In this document: positions 12,396-25,680 of the stretch, piece by piece
Layout: every line of letters starts with the position of its first letter
Position numbering within the stretch: position 1 is the first letter of the stretch
Assembly (NCBI RefSeq): GCF_037975245.1
Contig: NC_092570.1
Span: 17,399,918-17,463,917, forward strand
Length of the DNA: 64,000 nt
Origin: Apostichopus japonicus
Taxonomy: Eukaryota > Echinodermata > Holothuroidea > Aspidochirotida > Stichopodidae
Reading direction: 5' to 3'
Notes under the pieces: generated by a model
Told to the model about the DNA's origin: nothing
Database searches by the model: none
Seen by the model: only the letters and a program-made list of their open reading frames with translations
Made by a program: the position numbers and the translations under genes

Positions 12396-13771
12396 CCTGG
12401 ACCCACCACAGTCATGGATTCGACTGCCAGAGAAGCAACAAAGGACTCGGTAGGGGGAGGGGGGGGGGTATTAGAGTGTTCTTCGATACCGTATGATATG
12501 TATTTTTGTGATTATTAAATAAACAGTAGTACCGACAAAATAAAAATCGTTTTCGTAAATAATCGAGACTGAATGCAGAATGTATTGCTTAATTTCAATA
12601 TCGATTTAAATCTATTCGGAAGTAGGCTATGGGACATTTGATATGTTATTTCAGAATCTGTGCGATTACTTATTACGAAGCAAAGCAACTGCTCTTGCAA
12701 CCTAAAATTCAAGTGTATATCCGAATGTAATGATGTATGTAACAACCTGATACGAACCGGTACTGGTGACGTACAACTCGTCTACCGCTGGTTAATTGTA
12801 CAATCCAGATTCCGTGTTATAGGAGTGTAGTGATACTATACGGCGGGAATCATCCCTATAAGCCTCATGCCTCCAAGTTTCTCATCGCCATTCTTGATCC
12901 TATCTTATCCTCACATTCTTACAAGTAGCCGGCGTTACTATAAATCAAACTTAGCAAAAACAAATACAAAACAAAAACGAATAAATGAATAAATACAACA
13001 AATAAACAATGCATAGCTCGATCTATCTATCACCTCTACACCCACTGCATCGCTACACTCTAGCCCCCATCCATACAGTCTAAGCCCCCTCCCCTCCTCC
13101 CTCACAATTTAAATGTTGGTTGAGGCCATACTTATAGCCCTGTTGGCTTACCATAAACGCTTTTAACAAGCATAATCACACACCATGTACAGACTGAGTA
13201 CTATAGATAGATTTTTTTCTTTTCTCTTTACGTCATCAATTGTTTAACGGTAACATTTCAACCGCAGCCGTGTCTGTTCGATTATTGCAAATTTGTTCTT
13301 TCAGTTACTGACCTTAGTCAACGAGATATGAGTCATGGTTTATTAACAACTCTGTATATATATATATGGATGGTTAACCGTACTGAAATAACAACAAATT
13401 GTACATCCGTTCCGGACATGGATAGTTCTGTTTTTAAGACTTTTACACGTCGTGTGATTGTATCAAAGAGGAACTAAACTTTTAAAACTTTCATTACCAT
13501 GTCGAACGGTCCCGGATCTATTGTAGGACTTAAAAACAAACACTTTCATTGGAAAAAGTTCATATATCCTCCCAAGCCTCAGGGAAAGTAAGCTGCATTT
13601 AACGTTCATTTCGAAAGAAAAAGAAACGTCGTAGAACAGTCAGCAGATTATACATAAATTCTTTGGTTGGATTTACACATCTTAGAAGAAAAAAAAAGTC
13701 AGTTACATTTGTAGAGGATCGTGAAAGAAACAGGACAGACAACGCCTCGATTTTACCGAGTTAACGGCAAA
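12396..13771. other. Intergenic region upstream of TNF-like gene 2
   Basis: No gene is recognised. A G-run lies near 12450. A short TATATATATA stretch near 13350 is about 420 bases before the ATG and could belong to the promoter region of TNF-like gene 2, but this is a guess. The sequence just before 13772 should hold the 5' UTR. Confidence 0.4.
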
Positions 13772-14228
13772 ATGACCTCCAAAGCACCAAGATTTAGCGA
13801 CGACCGGCAGATTCTGTCCGAAGAAGCGACATGGGTCAAATGTGAAAAGTCGTCCGATCAAACAAGTTTCCATCGCTGGATCTTCGCTCTTCTCTTCGGT
13901 GTTATTGTTATTGTGATTACCGTACAACAGTATCAATTAATGACTATACAACGAGAACTCAACATTCTGAACCAGTTTGAGGAAGCCAGTACGGTAAGCA
14001 TTAAAGTGGTTAACATAAATATCCTTCCCCCGCCCCTCCCCCTCCTCCCGTCGATTCTTCCAGGCTGATCATGATGAGTATAGATAGGTTCAGGTGAGGA
14101 GGTGGGTGGGTATGGTATTGGAGGGTACTAAAATCTTGTTAAAACCGGTACGGAGTATTCCATATCATAAATGGAACTTATGATCGGTGTTAACTGTTTG
14201 TTAGTATGCACGTTACAGATTTGTAGTT

Positions 14229-14312
<84 letters not shown>

Positions 14313-17300
14313 CAAAGGGCATCCATGGGCGACTTTCATGCACCCTTTATACCCGTCCCATCCATTTATAGCCCGGAATGCACCATTTGACTCAGACGAT
14401 AGTTTTCCTTCGTGCAGTTGCCAATTAGTTTTATTATGTAATCAACATTGTCAAATTCATATCACTGACACATTCCATTTTTTCTTCATTTACTGCAAGA
14501 AATATTGAATTATTTAAAATATTGAATTATTTTATATTTATTTTAGATGATTGGCGCTGAAAATTTTACAGGTGACACTCAGAACAACAAAAATGAGACC
14601 ATACAAGGTATGTTAACACCATAACTAAGCCAACTAACAACCCAACCCTACTACCCCCCCCCCCCTCCCCACACACATTAACGTTTTGCATTGCACTTAA
14701 TTGGAGTTAATATATTAAAGGATACGGTAGTAATACTGCACTTCCATTAGGCCAATGGTTGTCAAAGTGCGACCCTCTCGCAAAGTTTCTGAGGGTCGCG
14801 CGGAGATGGCTTTCAAAACCATATTAGAGCAGCTCGCTAAACATAAAGTCGGAGCATTGGTTTCTTCCAACCATAAATAAATTGTCTGAAACAATAAATT
14901 TCATTAAATAAACGAAAGGGAAAATATGAAATATTATATATATAGTTTGTGCATAGTTTGCATAAAAGGCCTATACATATGAAAGGATGTTGTAGCAGAT
15001 GGACCAGGGGTAAAGAGAGCGTTGTAGTCAAGTGGTTAAGAGAGTGGACTTGTGATCTAAGGATTGTAGGTTCAAGTCTTGGCCAGATCATTGCGTTGTG
15101 TCCTTGGGCAAGGTACTTCATCTCCATTGCCTCTCTTCACCCAGGTGTATAAATGGGGACCTGTGAGATAAACTGTCAACTGGGCGCTGTTTAGCTGCTG
15201 CCATGTGGAGGGATTGTCTCTATATGTTTGACAGGTTATCGTTAACCAGGGTAATATTGTGATACGCCTTTATCACTGTTTATCGGTGGATATGTCTGCG
15301 CTTTATAAATTTTCAATATTATTATTATTATTATCATTAAACAAAATCAGAAATGCAAATATAATTCTGAACAAGATCATTTCCCCCTTTTTTTCTATAT
15401 AACAGGATTTCAGTCTCGTCGAAAACGTTATATTCAACCACAGATGGTAAGGATTTATGTGTTTTTCTATTTCGTGCCGCCTTAATTAACGGGTGTATGC
15501 ATGATTGTATAAAGGAGGGTGGGGGTGGGGTTATGGCCCGGTGTCCGACTCCTCATGTACTTTTTTCGTAAAGTTGTATTTTGAGTTAGTTTGTAGCTTT
15601 GTGTCAAACTGACAGCCATGGGATATTCATACAAATTGGTCTAACAAAGAGATCAGTGTGCAAGTACTTAAATTAACGATTTGTCAACCGCTCGATCCAA
15701 ATTTTCGAACATTATCCTCCACTGACTTTTTCATGTTTACTAATAGTAGTTATACCAGAGGTCATTGTCTTAAAACTCAAGGAGTTACAAAGTAGGATTA
15801 ATATTCGGCATAACTTGTTTTCTGATAGGGTTGTGAATGAGTGGAATGGTTTGCCTGAGTAAGTTGTACTTGCAAGTAGTGTGAATGGAATTAAGAATGC
15901 TTTGGACAAGCACTTTAAGCATTGTAATCGGGTCTGAGTGTTCGTGTCTTCAGTTTTTCTTTTCTTCTCTTTATAGGGTCCTTGATGGGGACTTGAGTGT
16001 CCTTCCTGATCCCTTTTCCCACTAAAACTAAACTAAACTAACAATATCCCATTTAAAATATGTTTAGCCTGCATAGCACAACAACACGTTTAACAACATA
16101 CAGAACCATACATATTGGCTCCGATGACAAATTGCTGAAACTCATGGCGCTATACATAAATGAAAACCCATATATGTGCTGATGCTTTGAATATATATCC
16201 TGTCGACAACTTACCGCGATTACAGTATAAGATCTTGTTATGCGCTTGAAGAGTTCATATTTAAATTACAGAATGCGTTGATTTTTCCTTAATTTCATGT
16301 TGGTGAATACTCAGTAACCATTGCATTATGTATTCACATATGATTTTATTCTGTCAGAAGGTATCATTTTGAGTAAAGCTCGGCGAACTAATGGAATACA
16401 CGGATACAAAAGTTTTTGTATTCATTCAAATATCGACAGAATTATTTTATTTTCTTCCCCTGTACTTCACAGATGGTGCCTCTTGTTCACCTTCGTGGAC
16501 GTCAAAGGAATGGTAAGAACTGTACCACCCTTTGTCAATTTCAGTCTTTCAAAGATTTTTAATTTTTTTTAATTAAGTGAGAATATACACGTTTGTATAA
16601 ATTCTGATTTACAAGCTAGGACAATTGAAACTTTTTTCTCTTATTTGATTGCTTGTATTGAGAGCAGATACTGCAACAGAACCGGATACCTTTAATAGTA
16701 GCCGATTGTTCTTCCGCCTCCATCATTCATTGTAGGACATACCTGCTTTATTTTAACAAATATCACTGCTCTTTTTCATCTCATATCTTAGGTTAAAAGT
16801 GCTGAATTGTCTTCTTGCATTACGTAATCATTACGCATAGTAAATGCTGCCCTATGCATAGTAAATGCTGCCCTATGCATAGTAAATGCTGCATAGTAAA
16901 TGCTGCATATATTAAAAATGGAATAGGCATGTTCTATTCTCTTTCACGATCTTAACTTACCTATTGGCTATTTTGTTTTTTGTAAGTCTGTTTTGCATGT
17001 TGATGAACACATTTCTTTTTACGCATCGCCACTAATTATACAGATGACGTCATTCCCCCCTTTTTTTATTTTCCACAGGATATGGAATATTCTACTGGAC
17101 GAGCAATAACGAGGGTAGCAGCGGCCATACAGGTGTTGAACTAATCGAGATCAACGACGCCGTAAAGGCCATTCGCGTCTTGTGTTCAGGGTGGTATTAC
17201 GTCTACGCACAAGTACCGTATAAACAGACGGAATCGTATAGTGTTACGACAGGACACAAGATCATAAGAAGAGAGAAGTGTGGCAGGTCAAATGAAGAGG

Positions 17301-18046
17301 TGGTCCTTCAAACCAGTGTCACTCTTGATGGAAGAACTCCTCAGTAAGTTTAAAGGTCAATTACTTTATTATAGGGATTTTTGAAGCTCGTGGATAAATT
17401 TCGAACGAAGTCCCATTCTAGCCTATACTCTGTTAATTCATTAATTCACGATGCTTTGGACATCGACTCACTGTAGGTGGACTGACCACAGACCCCGCCC
17501 TCTATATCTCTCACTCTATCTGTATACAACAGGTACATAACCTACCTCAAATTTGAGTAGTGTAAAAAAAATTTATAAGATATTATCTTGTTATCTTAAC
17601 AATTGACTGAAAAATGTTGACTTATTGGGGAAAGTTTTCTTATGTTGATGGCACTTTTAAGCTTCTGTAGAACCTCACACCTTGAACGGGACAAACTTTT
17701 CAGCAAGAAATATTCGGAGTTCCCTCTGCAAAGTTTGTGTAAGCGTTGCGAACATTTTAGACCAAAAAGAAAAGGGTTGCCAGTTAATTGAATCAGTCGG
17801 AGGAACTTTGCCTGTCACCAACGTTGTCACATTATACCAGTATGTCCATTTTCTTTACACAGTTCAATTCCACAAGACGTTAAGTACCTGGGAGGCATCG
17901 TACACCTAACGGGATCCAGCCAAGTGGAAGTCCGACCGATCGATCATGAAAATGCCCTTGATAATGCTGAAGTAACTGAACATGCTCATTTTGGTCTGTT
18001 CCTTATCAAACACCATGACCAGATGGAATGTTTTCAGATGTGCTAG
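13772..18046 (+). CDS. TNF superfamily ligand-like gene 2 (six exons, 270 aa)
   Basis: Tandem paralogue of the gene at 2843-7414. Joined exons: 13772-13993, 14547-14607, 15406-15446, 16473-16512, 17079-17343 and 17863-18046, total 813 nt, with the same intron phases as gene 1. Exon 4 is 40 nt in both. Residues 36-52 are the membrane anchor (FALLFGVIVIVITV), and the shared stalk motif TIQREL follows. Residues 99-102 are RRKR, a furin-type site at the same exon position as in gene 1. The TNF homology domain shows IRVLCSGWYYVYAQVPY, the paired cysteine in EKCGRS, YLGGIVHLTGSSQVEV, and the final strand AHFGLFLIK. The extracellular ends differ most, so receptor specificity may differ. An ATTAAA near 18098 is a possible poly(A) signal. 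The start is the first ATG of the frame; the upstream open part has no ATG. Confidence 0.9.
14237..14310. repeat. (TA)n microsatellite in TNF-like gene 2 intron 1
   Basis: About 37 TA units without interruption. The IYIYIY ORFs it produces are artefacts. Confidence 0.97.
15015..15340 (+). mobile_element. tRNA-derived SINE with (ATT)n tail
   Basis: The 5' part resembles a tRNA with a pol III A box (TAGTCAAGTGGTTAAGAG) and a B box (GGTTCAAGTC) at about 15070. The body contains CCTTGGGCAAGGTACTTCA, a motif common in deuterostome SINE core regions. The 3' end is GCGCTTTATAAATTT followed by (ATT)n. It resembles the tail of the LINE at 26.4 kb (GCGCTATATGAAATT then (AAT)n), consistent with retrotransposition by that LINE family. 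It lies in intron 2 of TNF-like gene 2. Confidence 0.85.
15720..16043 (+). mobile_element. LINE 3' end fragment (decayed)
   Basis: In one frame the sequence reads LFSDRVVNEWNGLPE, a stop, then VVLASSVNGIKNALDKHF. This is the characteristic C-terminal tail of a non-LTR reverse transcriptase polyprotein (RVVN-WN-LP...VN-FK--LDK). Further upstream the frame is broken by more stops. The 3' UTR has GATGGGGACTTGAGTGTCC and a tail of ACTAAA repeats. The same 3' end, inverted, is found at 22384-22450. It lies in intron 3 of TNF-like gene 2. Confidence 0.7.
16835..16909. repeat. 21-bp tandem repeat
   Basis: The unit GCATAGTAAATGCTGCCCTA(T) is present twice in full, then twice truncated to GCATAGTAAATGCT. 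Intronic. Confidence 0.9.
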
Positions 18047-18148
18047 GTAAAATATCGATTCCAAAGAGTGTTCGAAATGATTGCACTTGCGAGAGTAATT
18101 AAAGTTTGATAAGTTAATGTATATATCTGTCATATGCATGTACAATTA

Positions 18149-18417
18149 CAGGCGCGGATCCACGGTGTGTACACGATCTTCCCCACCCCCCCCCCCGATT
18201 TTCCAAAGCCACAAAAAATTAAACGTTATTTGTACAACCAAATGATAGCCTACATATGCCCCCAGAATGTGCGAATTTATGTCTAACAGTATTAAATTTG
18301 TATTCGGATGGACCACCTCCCCTACATTGGACAAAGTTTCAATGATCCCAGGCCATTCCCCCATCCCCACCCCCCGTGTTCTTACACCTTTCTAAAAGAC
18401 ATCCTGGGTCCACCCTG
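18149..18417. mobile_element. Possible hAT-like MITE with poor ends
   Basis: The left end CAGGCGCGGATCCAC and right end TGGGTCCACCCTG are imperfect inverted repeats of the CAGGGTGGATCCA type. A similar right end (CCTGGATCCACCCTG) is seen at 39632-39647. No target-site duplication is found, so the limits are uncertain. Internal C-runs. Confidence 0.4.
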
Positions 18418-20288
18418 TATTTCTGATGTCATTGTTATTTACCAGTATTAATAATTACATAATCAAGTATAAACCAGACAAAACCGAGAAGGGTTAAATG
18501 TTAGCATCATTCTTTTTTATTTCTTTACTCAGTGACATTATTCTTTACTCGATTTCATTTTCAGACATAATTCAGAAATAATTTTCATAATGACCTTTTG
18601 GTTAAATAACAAATATATAACTTGCACCATTTTCCATCATTTACAACCACATATGTACAACTATGCTTTCTTTATCTAGTCAATCAAATACCCCTTTGAA
18701 GCGTTGGTCTGCAAACTATGAGGTTTTTTTTCTCCAAATGTCAAAAACAAATTAGTCGGAGAGCTTGCTTGCCGAAGGAGATCGAGTTAGTCGTTTTCAA
18801 AAATCAACTCCATATTCCAAACTGCTGCCATGTATACTGACCATTGGTTCTGAGGGGAAGCAGTCTGGTGGGGTCACGGAGGGGTCATAGATCATATCCT
18901 CAAGGAAGCTTCTGGATCCAGAGCCTGAAAGTTTACAGACTGATGCTTGAAAGGGACTACACACACGTAAAAGCATTCATGAATGATAACCTGTTTCTGA
19001 TAAAGCATGGTCTTGTGGTAAATGATGGCGGTCTTTGCTGAATTTTTCAGGTAAAGTTCCAAACCTTCTTTCACGTATTAAGCCAATGTCATTGTTTAAT
19101 AGAAGAAGCAAAATTCACTTTTCTTCCATTTGGTCCTGTCATTTTTCAAGTTTCACATATCACTTCATCTCCTGTAAATGGCGGTAAATATACTTATGTT
19201 ACTGTACATTTTTGCATTTTGTGGTGCAACTTTTCTATCTACCAAATGCCAGTATTAAGCATTGTCCTTCACAAGGGAACAAGGTTGTCCACCGAGTGAA
19301 TTGAACCATATAAGCAGTCAATGGGTCAAGTCCAGCCAGTGAAAGATCTCAACCTAGCCGGCCCCCCAAAAAAGTCCAAAGTAACAAACTAGTCCACAAT
19401 CTTGCACTATTCCGGTCACAGCGAACCTTAAAGGCCTTAGGTTTGGACACCTTACAAGCCTACCCTGCACATTGAGGGTTGATTCTGTCAGACTCATTGC
19501 TGCAACCAATGTTATTCTGCGATACTGGTAGGGAAATGTGTTGAAAACCCCTGACCAACAGATAAATTTGATTAGCCCAATTACACCATTTAGTACACTG
19601 TGCATAGTACACATTCACTGACGAGACAAGTAACCCTGGTGACATCCCCTAGGTTCCAATCCTACATTAGCCAAGATGAGGACACATCAATTTGACAGAG
19701 AGGTTGTGACCAACTGACAAAATTGCTCTTCGGTGAGAATCAAATATTAAGAGACTTGGTAGTAGGCATCAAAGAGGACCTGAAAGGCAAGAAACAGGGA
19801 GAGGAATTTCTTTACTAAAATCTGAAATGTCAGTTTTCAGTTTAACAAGCATTTGGAGAGAGAACTTGAACAGAAATTGATTGACTTCTTGGGAAAATTT
19901 TGCAGATTGTTTACTAATTGACAGAAACAAATCAATAAACAATACTGGAGAATAAATTCAAACCAAACTGAAGGAAGGGAGAGTCTAAGTAGTGGTGATT
20001 AACATCCGGAGGGTGGGCAAATGTAAAGACTGGTGATTAGCCTCTGGAGGGTGGGCCAGATTAAGGACTGGTGATTAGCCTCTGGAGGGTGGGCCAGTCT
20101 AAGGAGTGGTGATTAGTGTATGGAGGGTGGGAAGGTTGAAAGACCAGCAATTAGGGTATGGAAGATGTTTATTTGTTTTTTTTTTGAGTCTCATAATGTT
20201 TGTAACAGTAACATAGAATGATGACAAGTTGAGATGTTTACAACGAACTCACCATGATTAGTTCACCTTCGACAGATGCGGCAGAAAA
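18418..20288. other. Region 3' of RNF7 (minus strand), probable long 3' UTR
   Basis: No ORF is recognised. It lies downstream of the RNF7 stop on the minus strand. On that strand AATAAA hexamers occur at about 20168-20173 and 18516-18521, so the 3' UTR may be about 120 or about 1770 bases long. A minisatellite lies at 19985-20165. The ORFs in this interval show no family features. Confidence 0.4.
19985..20165. repeat. ~40-bp minisatellite beside RNF7 3' end
   Basis: Four to five copies of a unit of roughly 40 bases containing ACTGGTGATTAGCCTCTGGA then GGGTGGGCCAG. Copies 2 and 3 are almost identical and the outer copies are diverged. If the distal poly(A) site is used, it would be transcribed in the RNF7 3' UTR. 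Confidence 0.9.
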
Positions 20289-22130
20289 CTATCTTCCTAT
20301 TCTTTGGACGACCCATTCCTGTTGGCATAGAGGACACCTATTGTTCTGTTTCACCCACAGAGACATGCAGCAATTGTGGAATGAATGATTGCATTCACCC
20401 CAGACAACTGTGTAATAAAGGAAGAAAAGTGAAAACAAGTAAAACAATTTTCTTTCCAATTCAATCCCTGAAAAGTTTCTCCCTTAAGACACTGTACTCA
20501 AAATGTAAAGCTACAGCTGTTGGAAAGTCCCCCCTGCAGCAAAGCTGAATCAATATTAAACAACAGAGATGATCTCGGCAGAGCAGCAGGGCCTGCTGTG
20601 TGAAACTGCACAGGTAAAAACAAGAATATGTACTGTGTAGCCTGGCTGCAGCCCCCTCAGCATGATGCTGCTGAGAGTGTCTTACCTGCCCTGGCATCCA
20701 ATGACACCGTTTTCCCATCCCATCCCTACAGAAACCCCACTCAGCAATTTTGTAACCCATTTCAACATGAAAATTAATAAGAATTGATAACATATTATTA
20801 CAACTTAAGGGATATTCCATAGTTTATCAGATGTTTCTTTTAAAAATTACTTCAAAATATTGTGCACTAAACTCTGATATCATGTATGAAATGTTTTTTT
20901 CAAAATATTTTTTAAAGCGAGTCATATAGATTTTCATGCATGTTACTTTTACAAAATAAACTTTGTTGTTTGTTTAATCAGGAATCATCTCCACAGAGCA
21001 AGATAGTTTTTTTTAAACATATTGGCAGTACCATTTACATGATGACAGCTATGCAAATATTCTCTCGTTTTACATTTCAAAAGAGTAGTCATGGATATGA
21101 CTACAACAAGAAGTCATGATAGTACTGAGAGAGAGAATTCACATTTCAGTATGTTAACAAATCGGTGTGATTTAGTTAACTTACCGACACACTCCCCTTG
21201 TTTGTTTTCTGTCTGACATCTCAAGCAATCGTCTTTAAAACGGAGAAGAAAATTGAGATAAGAAGAAACACAATAAAACATACATGTACAACAGTATTAA
21301 AGGTTCAGGGTTGTAGCTAGGGTAGTTTAAGTGATGGGCTCCCAATTTGTTTTTTCTTCTTAAAGTTTTATGGTTCTTATGGCAAGTGGAGCAAGTTAAG
21401 TTAGGGTGTGGCAGAAGTGGTTTAGAGGACTCTTGGTGAAATACATAGGAAATGCCCTGGCAGGGGTCAAGGAGGCAGTCCTGTCAGCTCTTGTGTCTTA
21501 CAGCTTTTAGGGTTCTTACCCCCCTCCCCCTCCTCCACAACAATGCAGTGAGAGATTTCTTATGGTAAAGCAATCAGATTTTTCTCAATGCCAGTTGTCT
21601 TAATCAGCAAGATATACTGTATGTGTGGCCATTTTAGCAGAATGGTTTGCTATATACTGACATATATGGTAAATAAAACCTTACCTGGGGTTGTCAGGGG
21701 ATTTGCTTTAAACATAAAAACAGCTTCAGGTAAGTGTTCAAGGAGATGTCAGCCGTCAATTACAAAGACATTGTAACAAGCACAGTTTGGATTTATAATT
21801 GCTATTACTCTCAATCTCATTTTCATTGTTTGTGACCACTGCAAGGTTTTTTTTTTGGGGGGGGGGGGGCTAATGTAAAGAATATGCTTTCAGGTACGTT
21901 CCTTTAGTAGTTGAATACCTTCCTCCAATGGTCGAACAGGTGTCCTTACCATACCGATTGTTACAATCGTATGTCAGTATCATGAAACTGAACTCACCCA
22001 TGACCTGTGCTCTGCATATGGCACACTCATCGCATTCAACGTCCCAACTCCACATGGCGACCACATTCCACTTCTTCAACGTGAATGGTTTTGATTCTGA
22101 CTGTTTGTCGACATCCATTGATTCTGTCAT
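20289..22130 (-). CDS. RNF7: RING-box protein 2 (RBX2), cullin-RING ligase subunit
   Basis: Three exons on the minus strand: 21998-22130, 21185-21232 and 20289-20407 (300 nt, 99 aa plus stop), all GT-AG and in phase. RBX2 is the RING subunit that binds cullin-5 and recruits an E2 to ubiquitylate substrates; it also works in neddylation. The N-terminus is short and variable. Residues 16-32 (FTLKKWNVVAMWSWDVE) form the strand that inserts into the cullin. From residue 33 the RING-H2 zinc ligands run C33, C36, C39, C47, C50, C59, C66, H68, H71, C74, C85 and C88. The C-terminus reads CPLCQQEWVVQRIGR, against human ...QQDWVVQRIGK. Human RNF7 is 113 aa; the difference is in the N-terminal tail. DDCLRC and NKQGEC distinguish it from RBX1. 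No disabling change is seen. Confidence 0.96.
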
Positions 22131-22383
22131 CTTTGGGCACCTGTAACAGTTGTACTAAGTAAGCTGTAAAAATACTGCAGGTAATGAGGTAAGCACACAA
22201 CAAGAGTACCTGAAATTTGTTCTTCTCTGAATGGGCGAGGTGATTTTCACATTAAAGAGGTTTAACGTCATGTCTGTAAAAGTTTGTAAATTGAGGGTGT
22301 TTTCATCTCAAGATTACCACGCTTGCCTTTTACCAGAGATTAGGCCTAGTCTGTTTTTAATCTTAGGGTAAAATGGCAGTTTC

Positions 22384-22670
22384 TGTTAACTAGTTTAGTT
22401 TAGTAGGGGAAAAAAGGATCAGGAGGGACAATCAAGTCCCCATCAAAGACCCTATTGGGGAGAGAAAAAAGTAACACGAAACATCCAACAGTTGATTCCA
22501 ACAAGTACTTGTAAGATGATGTTGTGATTGGCCCTTTAGTCCATATCTCAGTGAATCTGGCAAACCTTCCACAGATATAATTGCAATAATCCAAACACAA
22601 AAATAATAAGATCAAAACAAGAAATGCTGCTAATTTAAGGTAAGATATTTGAGGATGCAAACTATTCAAG
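22384..22670 (-). mobile_element. Retroelement 3' fragment, minus strand
   Basis: On the minus strand the 3' part reads GGGTCTTTGATGGGGACTTG, then TCCTGATCC, then a tail of ACTAAA repeats. This matches the 3' end of the LINE fragment at 15960-16043. The upstream half is not recognised as coding. It lies just upstream of RNF7 exon 1. Confidence 0.65.
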
Positions 22671-24576
22671 CTGCTACTGCAATTTCACTTGCCTAAAACA
22701 TTTTGCAAACATGTTCAATATCACAAGTAAACCAATAACTGCCTGAAATTTTGTTGTGACTAAACTGATGCACTGGTTCCAGTCATAAATTTACTCCCAA
22801 CCACTTAAGAGAAGATACCTTATGTTCATTCTGTAAGACTAGGAGACTATATTATTCAAACTAGTTTACCAGAGCTACTGAAGACTTAAGTGCAACCATT
22901 TTCCTTCTTTAATTTTAGCCAACTACAGTGGATACACTCCCCAAAACCTTACACACCATGGATATCACATCTTTAGTTTAGTTTATTTATTTCTACCATT
23001 TCACAACATACCAAAAAAAAGAGGAAAGACAAAGTTTCAATACTATTTGACATACGTGCATACAGTAGATAAGATATGGCTTGGAACTGCTCAGGCTGAT
23101 GTGAGTTTACCCATTGATATCAGATATGTGTGAATTTTAGCCCATGGATATGGTCAAGTTAAACAAGTTTCTATAGGGCAGTTATTCTGTGGTAGCCTAC
23201 GTCAGTCTAGACGAAAGTTGGGCTAGGTTGATGACTAATTTGCTAATGTTAGCTTAATACTAGTAACACTAGGCCTAGTTACAGTAATGTAAGTTGTTAC
23301 AGTAACTCGTAGTATGAATAGCCTTGCACGTTAGTACTGTGAAATAGGCTAGACTTTCGAACTCCCTACAATGAATAACGGTTTTGAACACTTTAACCTA
23401 CAGTGTTCGTTTTGGAACAGACACTTGGTTAACGACATTCATTCAAGCAGGCAGCTACGTATGTGATATCCTAACTAGGTCAGCTGTACCATGGCCTAGC
23501 CTAATAATAGTTAACGCTAGACTAGGCCTTGGCATAGTCATGAAGTAGGTCTAGGCAGTAGGCCTAGTCTAAAACTCTAAATAATGTTGTTTAGGATTAT
23601 GGACAATATTTGCAGTAGTTACCGAGTCTGTAACTTACTGAGGTGGTATACTATAATTTCGCTAACTGGTTAAGTATCACTTATAAGGCGTTCAAAAAGT
23701 TGGGACAGCAGAAATTTCTTCGGTTGTCACTTCCTAGATCAGCCTTCAGTGAAGAGGAAAAATTGGTCACAGATAAGAGAAACTCTACGTCCAAGGTGTT
23801 TGATGCTGACGTAACGAGTAGAGCGCCCATTGAATATGGAACGCGAAAAGGGAAAATTATTTTGTTGTTTAAAGTCTCAATTACGTGTTTGCTGATGAAT
23901 TTCGGAAAACAAACTTTCGAAGTAGATTCAATGTTTCTTATTCTAAATACACTCTGACCGGGTGGGTTTAATGGAGAAAAGCTGTCGTAATCGTAAGAAA
24001 GAAATTTATTTTCTGTTGTACGATTTACCGTAAAGTCACTGCGCCCGCCCATGTTCATTACACAAATGTAAACAACATAGTCTACACATGCGACCCGATC
24101 AAGTAACGCAGTCCTATACTCGTAGCATCCACTTTTACAATTCTACGGAGGAAACGTCTGAAAACACCTGTTTATTCATTGCAATAGAAGGAAATGACAC
24201 AATTTCGCAAGCAACATTTGTTAGACCGAGAGAAAGATACAAGAGCAAGGACATAAGACAGGCTAGCAACGAAAGTAAAAGAAAGCCAAGGCCTAACGGT
24301 CGTAAACAAAAATGAGAGATTTGATTGGCGCATGATCTGTTAGGCGGGGCTTGCAAATTTTGATTGAAGTTTGTAGAATCTAAGAACTCGTTAATAAATC
24401 TGGCGAATGTTATTCAGTTCAACATTTTTAACGACACATAACTCAATAAGAATAAAGAATATTGATATGAAAATTGCTTAGAACGGTGTCATTTTTCACT
24501 GAATGTTTAGTGCAGTAAGCTGGAAAGGTCGAAGTTTAAATTTGGCAAACACGTATCGAGACTTTAAGCTAAGTTT

Positions 24577-24760
24577 GTTGTTGTCTAAACTAAAGTTGTT
24601 GCTGCTGTTTTACCATGTTGCTGTTCAAACTCACGTTGATGTCTGAACGCACGTTGGTGCATAAACTCACGTTGATGTTTAAAGTAACGTTGATGTCTAA
24701 ACTTTCGTCACTATCTAAACTTCCGTTGTTGCCTAAACTTATGTTGTTGTCATCGGAGTT
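24577..24760. repeat. 18-bp tandem repeat, about ten decayed copies
   Basis: The unit is close to AAACTCACGTTGATGTCT, with substitutions in most copies. Because 18 is a multiple of three it keeps an open frame with a six-residue period (KLTLMS-like). I do not take this as a gene. Confidence 0.85.
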
Positions 24761-25418
24761 GTTCAACAATTGGTCTCACGAAATTCAACAAACATCACCA
24801 GCGCACGAGAATGCGTTATAGGCCTACCTATACTATTACAGGCTAGTGCCATAGTGGAATATACTACAATATAAGTACATAGATATTTCTCCATCTACTT
24901 AAGTCGCCTTTTCATGTACTACTGTATAGTAATACAGTTATATAAAGGATATGTATTGGCATAAACTGAAAATACCTTGTTTGTGTATAGTACTAATCTA
25001 AGAATAATAAAAATCTAGAATCAAAATGTTGTGTACTTAATACCATTTCAGTATTGTTAATAGGTTTTTAAAACGTGATAAAAATGTTTGTCTCCGCTCA
25101 GTAAAGCTCGCGTCTAGGCTGCTGTCCTCCATGAAAACATGCACTTTAAAATACTACCTCTACATGAACACGCAATACTTAGTTATAATGACCATGTCAG
25201 TACGCTGGCTTGTGCGTAAGGGAAGCGTATACTGTTTGGCCCATCACGTGTACCAAAAAGAATTTAATGATGAAAACTTTAACTAATATACAATAATAAA
25301 GCCTGTCAAATTGTGAAGCCGGAAATTGGCTGTAAATTACTAGTTACCATATATGCAGGCCTGGACCGCATGTAATGCCGCACTGCTGTACAGTAAACAA
25401 CTTTGAAAGTGATATAGG

Positions 25419-25680
25419 ATATGCATACGCTGTAAATGTCGGAAATCAAACAAAACGAATGTCTAGACAAAATACCAACATAACAATAATGCACTTTTAA
25501 CTGATTAAATTGAAACAATTCAATAATGCATAGATATGCCGTGAATGTCGGAAATCAATTAAAATGAGTGTCGAGTAAAAAATGCCAGCAAAAAAATACT
25601 GCACTTTGAAACTTTTAATTGAATCACTAAATGTTGTGTGCAAATACTCTGACTGTCGGTAATCAAGTAAAATGAAAGAC
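25419..25680. repeat. ~110-bp tandem repeat, 2-3 diverged copies
   Basis: The block with GATATGC, TGTCGGAAATCAA, AAAATG, GTGTC, a CAGCA/ACAATA run and TGCACTTT recurs at about 25419, 25530 and, partly, 25640. Copies are well diverged, so the array is old. Confidence 0.75.

Noticed and set aside
20276-20548. 90-aa plus-strand ORF
   Set aside because: Antisense shadow of RNF7 exon 3.
23643-23957. 104-aa ORF upstream of RNF7
   Set aside because: Mixed composition but no known motif; the opposite strand is open over the same interval, so coding cannot be inferred.
24088-24315. 75-aa basic ORF
   Set aside because: No recognised domain, no splice support, and overlapping ORF on the other strand of similar length; left as unassigned.
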